DNA from: Hevea brasiliensis
Taxonomy: Eukaryota; Streptophyta; Magnoliopsida; Malpighiales; Euphorbiaceae
Direction: 5' to 3'
DNA length: 64,000 nucleotides
Assembly: GCF_030052815.1 (NCBI RefSeq)
Contig: NC_079510.1
Location: forward strand, 10,053,375-10,117,374
The notes below the pieces were generated by a model. That model did not search any database. It was not told where the DNA came from and saw only the letters and a program-made list of their open reading frames with translations. A program made the position numbers and the translations under genes. Positions 34,769 to 46,990 of the stretch are shown piece by piece; the stretch's first letter is position 1, and each line of letters begins with the position of its first letter.

Positions 34769-37664
34769 ATTTACTAATCATTACACAATTCACTGGTCAA
34801 TGAAAATATTAACCTCTTATTACATCATGGATAAGTTGATTCTAGTATCAACATGTCACAATTTGAATTTCAATATGCTGCCAGTATAGTGCAATTTACA
34901 ATTCTCACAAGTTGGCATTTATTGCCAAATTATTTCTAGGCTTCATTGTATATTATTGTCAATTTTTCAGTTTTAGTGTGCTAGATTGGTCTAGCTAAAT
35001 GTCTTGTGTCCATTGATTTTTAGCTTCTGGTCAAAGGAGCAAATTTGTAGCTCTATATCTTATTGAACTTTTGGCATAGATTTCAGGTCATTCTGAGTTG
35101 TTTAGACCAATATATGGTCAATTTACTAAAGCTGGACAAATTATATTTTCAATGCAAGTTTAGGTCATTTTTTTAGGTCAAATTCAATTCTGGCAGATTT
35201 AGTATCCTAACTTGGGCAAGCAATTTGACTTGGTTCTGGTCATTTTTGGGCTTTGGTGTCTTCATAAGAGTTGTAGCTCTATGTATAATCTTTCCATTGA
35301 TATAAATTTCAAGTCATTTGGACTTGTTTTGAGTGAGTTATGGTCAAATGAGTGACTACTGTGCCAATGGTCAAATTCTGGGTTGCAATGGTTTTGGATA
35401 GTTTTGTTACCTCAACTTGTGCATGTAATTTGACTTAGTAAATGACATTTTTGGGTTATATGATGTTCACCAAAGTTGTAGCTCTATGTCTAAGATTTCT
35501 AACGGTATAAATTTCAGGTCATTTGGAGTTGTGTAGACCAAGATATGGTCATTTTACTCTGGCTGGTCAAGTTGCACTTATATTGCACTATTAGGTCATT
35601 TTTAAGTCAAAGTCAATTCGGCCAGTTTTTGTAACCAAACTTGGGCAATCAATTTGATTTGCTTAATGGCATTTCTGGGATTGCTGGTCTCTACCAAAGT
35701 TGTAGCCCTATGTCTAAGCTTTCTAATGATATAAATTTCAGGTCATTTGGACCTGTTTTGTGTGAGTAATGGCCAAAATACTGGCTACTATTCATATGCT
35801 AAAAAATTCTGGGTTTCAAGTTACCAATTCCGGATTAGGTCACTTTTTGAGTCACTTTCTGGATAGATTTTTGGTAAAGCTTCTACATGAAAGTTAGTTC
35901 ATTATATGTCTAATTTTACCTCTAATTGGCCTCATACTAGTTGGGGCCACACAATTAGGGTTATAGCTCCACAAGCATACTATCCTCATAAAATTCTTCA
36001 AATACACAAACCATACACATTCAATTCCCTAATCCTTTAATTCCCATACCTAAATTTTGGATTCATCACATTAATTTATCATTCATCACATCTCATTATG
36101 GTCATTTTGGATAGTTTATACAAGTCATCACCACACAATATACATCCCTACTTCACGAAATCAAAATTAACATAATGTACACATTCCATCAAACTCTAGT
36201 ACAATTATTTCCATCAATCAATACATAGCCTACATTTACTTATTCACTAACATTAAAATTACCATTCAAATTCATGGAATTAACAATATCCCATGTCCTT
36301 AAGGCTGCCAAAAGTCAACAATTACATAAGTCTCCAAAAATCAATTCAAATCCTAATTCAAATGTTCTAATTCAACAATTCACATTCAATCAATTTCTAG
36401 CACAAGTATTTTCATCAATCCAAATGTAACCCTCATTTGCTTACTTATCAACATCCCAAAATATCAATTAAATTCATGAGATAATTAATCTCCCATGTTC
36501 TCATAGCTACCCAAAATGAAGCAACAATACAAATCCTCAATTCAAAAGCTCAATCACAAGTTACACATGAGATTAACTTACTAGCATCACAAATTACTTT
36601 AATCCGCGCTAATTCCCATCAAATACCATCAATTACATGTAAGAATAATTCACTTACCTTCCCTTTTCATAGCTGCCAAGAATTACACACATCAAATACT
36701 CACTCAATTCCTTAAATTTTTCAACCAAACTACTCACCATAACCTTAATACAAACTTTAATTAAGCAAGGGAAGAAAAACTAGCACTAACCTTTTTTGAG
36801 CTTGACCAAAACCTCACCAAACTTCCTTCTTTTTGCTCCCAATATTCTGCCCAAGATGTGTACACCAGTTTTAATGAAGACATTTATAGGAATCATGGCT
36901 TGATCATGGAGGAGAGGAAGCTTGCATGTGGGACGACCATGGAGGACAATCAGAGAGCTTGAATTCAGTAAGAAGAAAATTTGAGGAAGAAGAAGATGAA
37001 AGTGGCTGATTTATTGTCCTTTGTGCCTTATATATGTCTGCTAATGCTCCACTAATGATAATTAAACATTTAAATAATTCAAGATTTTTCTCCAATTGCA
37101 ATTATGCCCTCATTTTTTCACTATTTACATTATGTGTAATATTTCTTATTTTCATGGCATTTTCAAAATTTAATACTACTTATTTTCATGGACATTTAGG
37201 TCAAAAGTCAAATCTAGGTGTCAATTGACTAAAATGCCCCTCTTCGAGTTATATTTTGGATTTTTCGATACTACCAATTAATTCCTTGACCTGCTGATTT
37301 CTTTAATTTTTTTTATTTATACTGACTTATTAATTTTTATTTAATATTTTCAATATCAATTACACCTCAATAGACCTTTAATTAGGTTCTGAAAATATTT
37401 TTTCGAGTTCCCCGCAGTCAAGGGCTAGTCAACGGTCCTCGCCGTAACTTCCCGATGGGGTCACCCATCGCTACGGGTTTGACTCATTTAACTTAGTCAC
37501 ATTTTTTCTCTTTTATTTTTTCTTAATTTTTTGCATCACATATTTCATTATTTTATACTTCCTCACTGTCATTACAGTATAGTTCTAAATATTCCGACTT
37601 TCCGGGGTAGACATTAGCTGTCAGAACAGTAGGACGTACAGACTACGAAAATGAGGGTGTTACA

Positions 37665-38883
37665 CTTGCCAATTTCCCTTCTTCTCCTACAAAAAGTATC
37701 CTCATTGAGTGGCTTGGTAAAGATATCAACAAGCTAGTTTTCTGAGGGGACAAACTCAATTTGAATTTCACCATTTCGAACATGATCCCTTATAAAATGA
37801 TGTCTTATTTCAATATGTTTTGACCTTGAGTGTTGGACAGGATTTTTAGACAAGTTAATAATACTAGTATTATCACATCTTATTGGAATGTGATCATACT
37901 TCAAACCAAAATGCTTTAATTGTTGCTTCATCTATAAAATTTGAGTAACACAACTTCTAATAACAATATATGATGCTTTTGCTGTAGACAATGCCACTGA
38001 AGTTTGTTTCTTATTGTACCAAGAAACCAATGCATGACTAAGAAATTGGCAAGTGCCATAAGTGCTTTTTCTATCTAATCTGCTTCTAGTGCAATCAGAA
38101 TCACTATATCTAAGAAGTTCAAAATACTTATTTTTCGGATACCATAAACTAAATGAGTGAATGCCAATCAGGTATTTGAAAATTCTTTTGATAACACTAA
38201 GATGCAATACTTTTGGACATCATTGAAACCTTGCACATAAGCAAACACTAAAATGTATGTCCAGTCTAAATGCAGTTAAGTAAAGGAAATATCCAATCAT
38301 ACCTCTATATAACTTAGTATCAACATCTTTCTTATTGTTGAACTCATAGGAGTTCCTATGCTTTCTATGTCTTCCATTTTGCACTTCTTTAACATATCTT
38401 TTATTTATGTACTTTGATTGATTAATGAATATGGCATCCTTTAATTGTTTAATTTGGAGTCTAAGAAAGAATGTGAGTTCCCCCATCATGCTCATTTCAA
38501 ACTTATTCTGTGTCAACTTAGAAAAATTCTTGCAAAGAGATTCTTTACTAGCACTAAAGATTATATCATCCATATAAATTTGCATAATAAGCATATCATG
38601 ACCATACCTCTTAATAAAAAGTGTTGTGTCAACCTTGCCTCTTTGAAAATTATTTTGTAAAAGAAAATTACTAAGGCTTTCACACCATGCTCTAGGAGCT
38701 TGCATTAAACCATAAAATTCTTTAGTAAGCTTGTAGACATAGCTTGGATGTTCATGACTTTGACTAAGAGGTTGTGCAACATACACTTCCTCATCAATAT
38801 AGCAATTTAAAAAAGCACTTTTGACATCTATTTGATAAAGCATAAAATTTTTATAAAAAGTGAAGGCATACAACATTCTAATA
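37665..38883 (-). pseudogene. SIRE/Maximus-type copia reverse transcriptase and RNase H
   Basis: Reading leftward from 38883: FMLYQIDVKSAFLN, YGLMQAPRAW, QIYMDDIIF (catalytic Asp pair kept, usual Val is Met), FEMSMMGELTFFLRLQIKQ, then a scrambled stretch with two compensating frameshifts, then KLYRGMIGYFLYLTA. A TGA-type break near 38210 is followed by RNase H with YSDSDCTRSRLDRKS. The usual STAEAEY motif reads STAKASY, so a catalytic Glu is lost. Then SKHIEIRHHFIRD and DIFTKPLNEDTF follow near the polyprotein end. The motifs match the SIRE/Maximus lineage. The 5' part is separated by LTR D and the 3' tail by LTR F. Confidence 0.85.
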
Positions 38884-39915
38884 TGTCACACCCTACTCCT
38901 TATAAGATGTAACATGCTCCTGTAGTACACCTAATGAATTACTGTACTTTGCCTATTGGTAACCCAATAAATATACTACAAGGGATTTTAAAACAATTTC
39001 AGATCATTTTTAAATTGGTGGGTAAAATTTTTTTCAGATATTAAAAACCTTTATTTAAAGTCCAAACATAAATCAAATTTTTAGATATTTAAAATCTCCG
39101 TAATTTTTACAAAAATTTCAACAGAGTGTTGTCTGTATTTTGAGAAAACAGTTCTTCCAAACCTGAAAATAAAGGCACTCCCAATATATTTCTCAATAAC
39201 AACTCCATTATTCAATCTCATTTCACAAATCAGCACAAGCAACTCAGTACACCATTTAAATTAAATCAAACATTGAAACATCTCATTAAGGTAACAAAAT
39301 TAATTTTTACATTCATGGGAGTATTAAAAATTTAGTAGTGCAAAACTTTATAAATACATAAAATCTCAAGATAACCTTACAATAATTTGTATTTGATTAC
39401 AATCCAAAAATATATTACAAAAGAGTTAGTACAACTACTCAAAGGAAATTTCATACATATAATTACAGAATTACATCAAAATCTAAAGTACAAGGGTATA
39501 CCTATGATATACCCGAAGATAGACTCACTATGTCTTTCAGTAATCTTGCTCAGTTGCTTTAAAGTTTCTTTCACTTGCGACAGCATACAAAGCTATCGCT
39601 GAGTGATGAACTCAGTGGTGTACAAACTAATAATTTAAAACTTAATACAAGTTATGCTTGACAATTCATAACAAATAAAAATTTAAAATTTCTAAATTCT
39701 TCAAAATCCATGATATTCATAAATCAATATTTTCATTCATACAAATTATTCATTTGAATAATGTTTTGATCAAATAGTAACTATTTGTCTACATTACTTT
39801 TAAATCTCGAAACAATATAAAAATATTTTGAATCACTGATAAATTATTCATTTCAACCACAATTTATCAAACTATGCATAATTTACAGTGCATTGCCAAT
39901 AATTCACACAGTTGA
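38884..39915 (-). mobile_element. Solo LTR D, part next to its 3' end
   Basis: On the + strand it starts TGTCACACCCTACTCC, i.e. the LTR end GGTGTGACA read on minus. The left target copy is taata (38879-38883). It carries GCGACAGC/GCTATCGC and CTGAGT-GATGA-ACTCAG stems (39577-39615). It is interrupted at 39915 by element C. Confidence 0.85.
39577..39615. other. Conserved LTR double stem-loop, LTR D version
   Basis: GCGACAGC pairs with GCTATCGC (one wobble), followed at once by CTGAGT, loop GATGA, ACTCAG, then TGGTGTAC. The stem is shorter than in LTR C but perfect. Confidence 0.8.
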
Positions 39916-42900
39916 TGTAACACCCTCGTTTGCATAGCCTGGTAGATCTCACTATTCCGGTGATCGGTGTCGGTTCGGACAATTAAGGGGATTAGAACCA
40001 CATCTAAGACAACTAGATAACCTATATACAAAAATAATTAGTAATTGCCAATTAGTTAAGTATAAATAAGAAAAACAGAACATAAGAAGTTAAACGAGCC
40101 GAGAGTCACAGCGATGGGTGACCTTCTCGGAAACGACTGCGAAGTCGATTTAAACTCAAATTTCCAACCGTAAAATGTGACGCCGCAGTCCTTAGGACCA
40201 TTAAGAACACAGTGGAAAAGAGAACATCATGAAAAAGAACTATTAAGCCAGTCAAATAATTAGGTCAGGGAGCTGGAAGAAATGTTGAATTATTTGCAAA
40301 CCGGGATGAATCGGCGAGGGGTAATTTGGTTAATTGACCCCGAGAGCTGACTCCTAACCAAACTCTCAAATAAAATCGGAGAAAAGAAAATTTTGGAATC
40401 GAGAATTAAATTAAAGAACTAATAGAAAAATAAATAGAAAAAAAAGAAAATGAAAAAGTCAAAAGGTGATGACATCATGCATGACCTCATGCATGATGCC
40501 ATAAAAATGATACTTAATATATTTACTTAATTGGAATTTTTGGGTCTTCCTAAGACATAAAAAAAATAAAAGAAATGAAAAGAAAAAAAAGTATAAACAA
40601 AAGTCCTGCTTTTTCCCAAAGTGGACATCTCCCATTTCTCTCTCCCTCTCCATTGTTAAACCTCCATGGAAGCTTATTCTCAAGCTTCTTAAACCCAAAA
40701 ACTAACCATAAATTTCACAAATTCCTTCATTAAACTTTGTTTTTGAAGCTTGGTAAAACTATTGACAACAAAAAGAAGAAGAAAGAAAGGAGATTTGAAG
40801 AGGGAGAAATTCAACAAAAGAGGTTAATTGTTAGTTTTTAATATTATGTTTAAATTCATAATTAAGTAGTTGAATTACACTAGAAATTGTGGAAAAATGA
40901 GATGAAATAAATTGTTGAAGGATTAAACCTAAATTTCGGTCAACTAGGATTTAGGGATGTGTATGCATGAACTTAGTGAATTTGAAGGTGTATGTGAGCT
41001 TATTGGTGTTGAATGATCATGATTAAATGTTTTAAATTAGTTAAATGCAACAAGTTAGTAAGTTAGGGTTTTGGGACACTTAGGGTTAGAGACAAAAATG
41101 TGAGAAACTTGTAAATGGTGTCTTTGACCTAATGTGAAGTGAGAAATGGTCATTTGTAACCTAATTAAGTGTGTTAGAAGTGTTAGAATTTAAGTCAAAT
41201 TTGGAGGGAGTGTGGTCATGCTGTTGGCGGCATGACCAAGTCAACTTTGAGGGACCAAAAATGAAATTTTACAAGTCCAATTGGCATAAAACCAATTGGG
41301 AATGAAAATAGGCACTAAATGACACAATCTTCATTTAGGAAGCATGCCCAAAAAGTGACCAAAACCTAATGAACAAATTGACCAAAGTTGAAAATCTGCA
41401 GGCTGCCCTGTATAAAATGACCAAATGAACAGTGTTTGTTCATTTGGTCATAACTTGAGCTAGGAAGGTCAAAATGGCCTGAAATTTTACTAGCGGTTAG
41501 ATGAGATATAGACTAAAACTTTCATGCAGAACATAAACCCAAATTATGCCATTAACCCAATCAAATTACTGAGCAACATTGAATCACTGAATCTGCAGAA
41601 CTGCAGATTTACCATATGAACAGTAAAGTTTCAATGGCTATAACTCTCTCTAGAAAACTCCGATTTAGGTGATTCTTGAACCGATGGAAACCTAATGCAT
41701 AGTAGAACATTTCATATGCATAAAATTAGACCAAATTATGGACTTAACTTGATCAAATTGCTGAACGAATTTGGATCAATAATCTGCCAGAACTAAAATC
41801 TGCAGCATGAACAGTAACCGTAATTTGGATATAAATTGAGCTACAAAGCTCCAATTGGAGTGATTCAAAAAGGAGAATAAACTTAAGACAATAGGAAACA
41901 TTTTCTATGAAGGAAGTTTTGCCAAATTCCAACAGAAAAGTGTCCAATGGAATAGTGCAACCTTAGACACCAAAATTGAAAATTTGGCAATTTTGCGTAA
42001 AAGACCTTAGTTTTGAGAAAATGACCAAAACCAACAAGTTTGGTGACCAAAATGTGGTATGTGGGTGAAGTTGGAATTTCCATACCTATTAAGCCTTAGA
42101 AAGTCAACAATTTGACTTGAATAGTGCAGTGAATAGTAACCCGAAACACAAAAATTTCAAGAACGTCGAGTTTAGCACATTAGAGCTAGATAAAAGTGAA
42201 GTTAAATTTATTTTTAGATTTATGCTAAGTTATGGTACTGAAAGACTGTGAAACTGTGTGTTTCAGCTGAAAAAGACTTGGAAGCTTTGAGAGACTGAGT
42301 CAAGGCCTAGAGGCGACTCACGTCAGGTTTGTGCACAATAAACCTTATTTGAGCCTTTTGTCATTGAAAAATTGATTTAGTGTGATTTATGAAAATTTGA
42401 AGTTAATTATGAATTGTGTTGCCATCTTATGAATGAAATTATGACTTTGGAAATTTATTGGATTTCTCACGAATCATTTGAATAAAATGTTTGAAATTGA
42501 TTTTTGATTCACACTTAGCATGACAATATCTTATTATTTCTCCTCCATTTATGGGGTGAGATCAATTATTTTCCTCCCTCTCTGGTTTACCAGTTGAGGT
42601 TGTAGATTGGAGGAGTACTTATTAGCTTGCTAGCCACCTCCCTCATTGATTTCGATTAGTGGGGTTGTAGATTGCTTTGTCGTGGTGTACAAAGCGGCAT
42701 TGATTGGAAATTTTGTGTCATGGCTTAAGTTGTGTATGAATTAGCAACACTATGTTCTTAAATTATTTGACTAAATTGTGTTATTCTGAGTTTTGATAAT
42801 TTGTGAAATGTGATTGAAAAATATTTAAATTGTGTTTTGTTAATGAATGATTTATGTATTGTATTTAAATTTTTATTATGCACCACTGAGTATTTTTATA

Positions 42901-43579
42901 CTCAGCGATAGCTTGTTTTGCTGTCGCAGATAAGAGCAAGGAGAAGGCAGCAGAGTGAGCTGCTACTGATATTGAGGACTACATTGATATTTTTTTACGG
43001 GTGTTGTTTTATACCCTTGTAGTTATTTTGATGTAAATATTGCTATGTTTTATGTATCAATGTAAAGTTGAGCAGTTGTATAATAAATTGTAATAATATT
43101 ATTTTGGAACTTCTTTTGTAAATTAATATTATAGTTTGTGAATTTCATACTTTATGCACTGTGAATGAAGTTATTAAAAATTTTGAGATGATAAACTTTG
43201 ATTGGATTATGAAATTATTTTGAAGTCGATTGAATTGAGTTGATTTGAGATTAATTGGAGGTTGGGAGTTGTGGAAAATTATTGGAAGTGTTTTTCTCAG
43301 GTATTTGAAGAACTGTTTTCTCCAAATACAAACGAAACTCTGTCAAAATTTTTATAAAATTTGACGTAAAATTAAAATGGACAAAAATTTTTACTAGTTT
43401 ATAAGCTTTGAATAAATGATTTTAATCCCTACCAAAATGCTCACCACTTCCAAAATGCAAGAAAATAGTTTTAAAATCCCTTGTTGTGTACTTAATGAAT
43501 TATTGGTAGGTGAAGTTCGATAGTTCATTAGGTATTCTACGGGATCATGTTATGCCTTACAGAGGGGTAAGGTGTGACA
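39916..43579 (+). repeat. 5' LTR of element C (3,664 bp)
   Basis: Starts TGTAACACCC, ends GGTGTGACA. In the first ~135 bp I count nine differences from the 3' LTR, so the insertion is not recent. It holds a TGACATCA-type dyad (40469-40500), modules spaced about 190 bp apart (41468, 41659, 41852) and the stem-loop (42886-42927). It has one copy of the segment that is triplicated in the 3' LTR. Confidence 0.95.
42886..42927. other. Conserved LTR double stem-loop, LTR C version
   Basis: CTGAGTAT, loop TTTT, ATACTCAG (perfect 8-bp stem, 42886-42905), then GCGATAGC with GCTGTCGC (one wobble, 42905-42927). The 3' LTR has the same first stem at 53498-53517. Confidence 0.85.
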
Positions 43580-43587
43580 TGTTTTAG

Positions 43588-43603
43588 TGGTATCAGAGCA
43601 TGG
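43588..43603 (+). promoter_or_regulatory. PBS of element C
   Basis: TGGTATCAGAGCATGG starts 8 bp after the 5' LTR (spacer TGTTTTAG). It is the standard initiator tRNA-Met-type PBS of many plant LTR elements. Confidence 0.9.
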
Positions 43604-43768
43604 TTTTTCAATAAATTTTAACTATGTGTATGAATATTTCTTTGATAAGTACAACTGCTCAAGTGTGTTTAATTGATACATGTGACATATTTACATCATG
43701 AATATGCACTAACGGAGGTCAACCTCCTTGTGTTTGATCTCAGGAAGTAGAAATTTTAGGAAAACGGA

Positions 43769-45000
43769 ATGGAAGAAGGAGATCATTCCGTGGAACAATC
43801 TGTTGAGGCTGAGGTTCAAAGGGAAGCCCCTGCACTCCAGAACGTGAGTGGGTTAGCCACTCCAGCTCCTACTCCAGCAGTGCAGTTCCCTGCTCAGTTT
43901 GTATAGCAGATGGCTGCGTTTTTCCAGCAAATGGTGGGAAATGTGCCACCCCAAGCTTAGATGCAAGCACCTATAGCACAACCACAGCCCTCAGCTCGGC
44001 AATATGAAAAATTGATGAAATTTGGGGCCACCGAGTTTAAAGGCACTGTGGATCCACTCGAGGCAGAACAGTGGTTAGAGCGAATGGAATGGGTTTTCAG
44101 GAAGCTACAATGTGCACAAGAGCTAAAGTTTGAGTATTCTATTTCCTTGTTGCAAGGGGATGTGTATGAATGGTGGAAGACTATCCCCTACAGCCTGGTA
44201 GAACCTCCAGTCCTTACTTGGTTAGACTTTTTGAGGGAGTCTCGATATAAGTGGGTTCCCGATGCATATGTGGATATGAAGTTACAAGAATTCCTGAGTT
44301 TGAAACAAGGGGACAGAACTATAGCAGAATATGAGAGAGACTTCTCTCGACTGAGCCACTACGCTGGAAGCTTAGTCTCCACCCCCAGAGATAGATGTAA
44401 GAGGTTTGAGTCCGGGTTAAGGACGAATATGAGAATGCAAGTGTGGGTTTCCGACATCAGAATTTCTCTGAGTTGATCTCACAGGCCCTAGAATTGGAAA
44501 AGATAGAATCAGAAGGGGTAGTGAAGAAGGGTACACAAGAGAAAGAGAAGACTGAAAAGACTACTGGGCAAGCACCTGAGAGTGGTTCTGGGAAGAGGAA
44601 ACAGTTTGGGGGATCCAGCTCCCATAAATCTGGCAGAGGCAGATTCACTGGCCAAAGACCACCCCGGTCTGGTCAGCAGACCCAGCAAGTACCCCGAGGA
44701 GCTCTATCAGTACGGCAGTGTGAAACTTATGGTAGAACACATGGTGGAGTTTGTTTCAAGGCCACCAGTGTATGTTTTAACTGTGGAAGGAGCGGACATT
44801 TTGCTAAGGATTGTACTAGTCCGTGCCGGTCTAGACCTTCTGCTACATCTGAAGGATCAGCCCAAGTCTCTGCACCTAGAGGGTCACAATCAGCTGCTAG
44901 AGGTGGAGGCAGAGGTAGGGGTACTGGTAACACTCCTGGGAGTCAAAGCACTGTGAACCAGCCACTATCCAGTGGCGCACCAGTCAGAGTATACCATGCG
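43769..45000 (+). pseudogene. Gag of element C
   Basis: ATG 43769 heads the frame. TAG codons at 43904 and 43958 interrupt the N-terminal region. The capsid has QYEKLMKFGATEFKGT, QWLERMEWVFRKLQC and KLQEFLSLKQGDRTIAEYE. A 1-bp deletion at about 44440 (GTGTGGGT versus GTTGTGGGT in the other copy) shifts the frame into the nucleocapsid, which has an intact CCHC knuckle CFNCGRSGHFAKDC (44773-44814) and an Arg/Gly-rich tail. A 2-bp deletion near 44990 shifts again into protease. In the minus copy, gag runs through the first of these points without a shift. Confidence 0.9.
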
Positions 45001-46450
45001 TCAGAGGGAGGAAGCTGAAACATCAGACGTAGTAGCTGGTATTTTCTCCATCCTTGACCAAGATGTACATGTGTTATTTGATCCTAGCTCCATACATTCG
45101 TATGTTAGTGCTAGTGTGATGTGTTCTACTGCTATCCAGTGTGTACCAATGGATTATGATGTGCTAGTAACTAGTTCATTAGGCCAGGAGGTCAGGGTAA
45201 ATAAATTATATAGGGATTGTCCTTTGGTGATCTAAGGATGCACTTTTCTGTCTGATTTGATTGAAATGCCCTTCAGAGATTATGATATTATCTTGGGCAT
45301 GGATTGGTTAGCCAGGCATCATGCCATGATTGACTGTAGACTGAAGACAGTCACTTTTGGTCTCCCTCAGTATGGTGATGTAGTAATACATGGGGAGAGG
45401 CAGTTATTGCCTTCAAACATCATTTCAGCTGCACTGGCCAGAAAAATGATTAGGAAAGGGTGTGAAGCGTACTTGGCACATGTGATAGACACCCAAGTGG
45501 ATAGTCCAGCATTGAGGGACATCCCTACGGTATGTGATTTTCCAGATGTATTTCCTGATGAATTGCCAGGATTACCTCCAGAAAGAGAGGTGCAGTTTGA
45601 GATTGATGTTATGCTTGGTGTGGACCCAATCTCCATAACGCCATATAGAATGACACCTGCAGAATTGAAAGAGTTGAAAGTATAGTTGCAAGAATTGCTT
45701 GACAAGGGCTTTATTCGCCCTAGTGTGTCACCTTGGGGAGTGCCAGTATTGTTTGTAAAGAAGAAGGATGGCACTCTCCGGTTATGCATTGACTATCGGT
45801 AGTTGAATAAGGTGACAATAAAGAACAGATACCCATTGCCCCGCATTGATGACTTGTTTGATCAGTTGAGGGGTGCAGCTGTGTTCTCCAAAATTAACAT
45901 AAGATCAGGTTATTATCAGCTAAAAGTACAAGAGCAGAGTATTTCTAAAACTGCCTTTAGAACCCGCTATGGCCATTATGAGTTCTTGGTCATGCCATTC
46001 AGGTTAACTAATACTCCGGCTGCTTTTATGGATCTGATGAACACTATCTTTAGACCATACCTCGACTAGTTTGTTGTGGTATTTATTGATGATATATTGG
46101 TCTATTTGAGGAATGCAGAAGAGCATGATAGACATCTGCGGATTGTACTACAGACTTTGAGGGAGAAACAACTATATGCCAAATTGTCGAAGTGTGAATT
46201 TTGGCTGAAGGAAATATCTTTCTTGGGGCATGTAGTATCAGAAGAGGGCATCAAGGTAGATCCTAGCAAGATAAAAGCTGTTCTTAATTGGAAGCCACCC
46301 AAAAATATCACAGAGATTCACAGTTTTCTGGGTTTAGCTGGATACTATCGTAGATTTGTGAAGGGATTCTCCATGTTGGCATCTCCATTGACTAAGCTAC
46401 TTAGAAAAGATGTGAAATTTCAGTGGACAGACAAATGCCAGTAGAGTTTT
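44972..46450 (+). pseudogene. Protease and reverse transcriptase of element C
   Basis: The protease site reads LFDPSSIHSYVS; the active-site Gly of the related copy (DPGST) is Ser here. RT has [15 protein letters not shown], then [15 protein letters not shown] (usual G is R), and the catalytic FIDDILVY is intact (46079-46102). Stops at 45233, 45683, 45800, 46067 and 46442 are TAG/TAA where the minus copy has CAG or CAA. Apart from these stops the frame is maintained over about 1.4 kb. Confidence 0.9.
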
Positions 46451-46990
46451 GATGAATTGAAGAGATGTTTGACTGAGGCTCCAGTTTTGACTTTACCTAT
46501 ACCGGGTAAAGAATGTACAGTTTACAGCGATGCTTCTCACAATGGGTTAGGTTGTGTGTTCATGCAAGATCGGAATGTCATTGCCTATGCATCACGCCAG
46601 CTGAAACCGCATGAGAGGAATTATCCGACACATGACTTGGAGCTTACAGCCATTGTGTTTGCTCTTAAGATCTGGAGGCACTAATTGTATGGGGAGAAAG
46701 TGTTACATCTACATAGATCATAAGAGTTTAAAGTATTTGGTCACCCAGAAAGAGTTGAATTTGAGACAGAGGATATGGTTAGAGTTGATAAAAGACTATG
46801 ATTTTCTGATAGACTATCAGCCAGGGAAAGCTAATGTTGTGGCTGACGCCTTAAGTCGCAAGACTATGGCAAATCTACGAGTTACTCCTTTGTCTTTGGT
46901 GCATAAGTTAAGATCATTGCATGCCAGCTTAGAGATTAATGATGATGGGAAGACAGCAGTTGCATGGCATGTACATCTAGTATTGATTGA
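46451..46990 (+). pseudogene. RNase H of element C
   Basis: [16 protein letters not shown] and [19 protein letters not shown] are kept, then TAA at 46682 (TAT in the minus copy) and a 1-bp insertion near 46699 change frame. The rest ([26 protein letters not shown]) reads in the new frame. Confidence 0.9.

Larger units (their letters stand above)
33408..37664 (-). mobile_element. Solo LTR F (Ty3/gypsy, 4,257 bp)
   Basis: On the minus strand it begins TGTAACACCCTCAT and ends GAGGGTTGTTATA (the terminal CA has become TA). Flanks are cttac (33403-33407) and cttgc (37665-37669), one transition apart. It is the same subfamily as LTR A, judging from the shared 3' end. It has no coding. It contains a (TA)n tract, four ~205-226-bp degenerate modules (35081-35760) and a stem-loop at 33969-33986. 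Confidence 0.85.
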
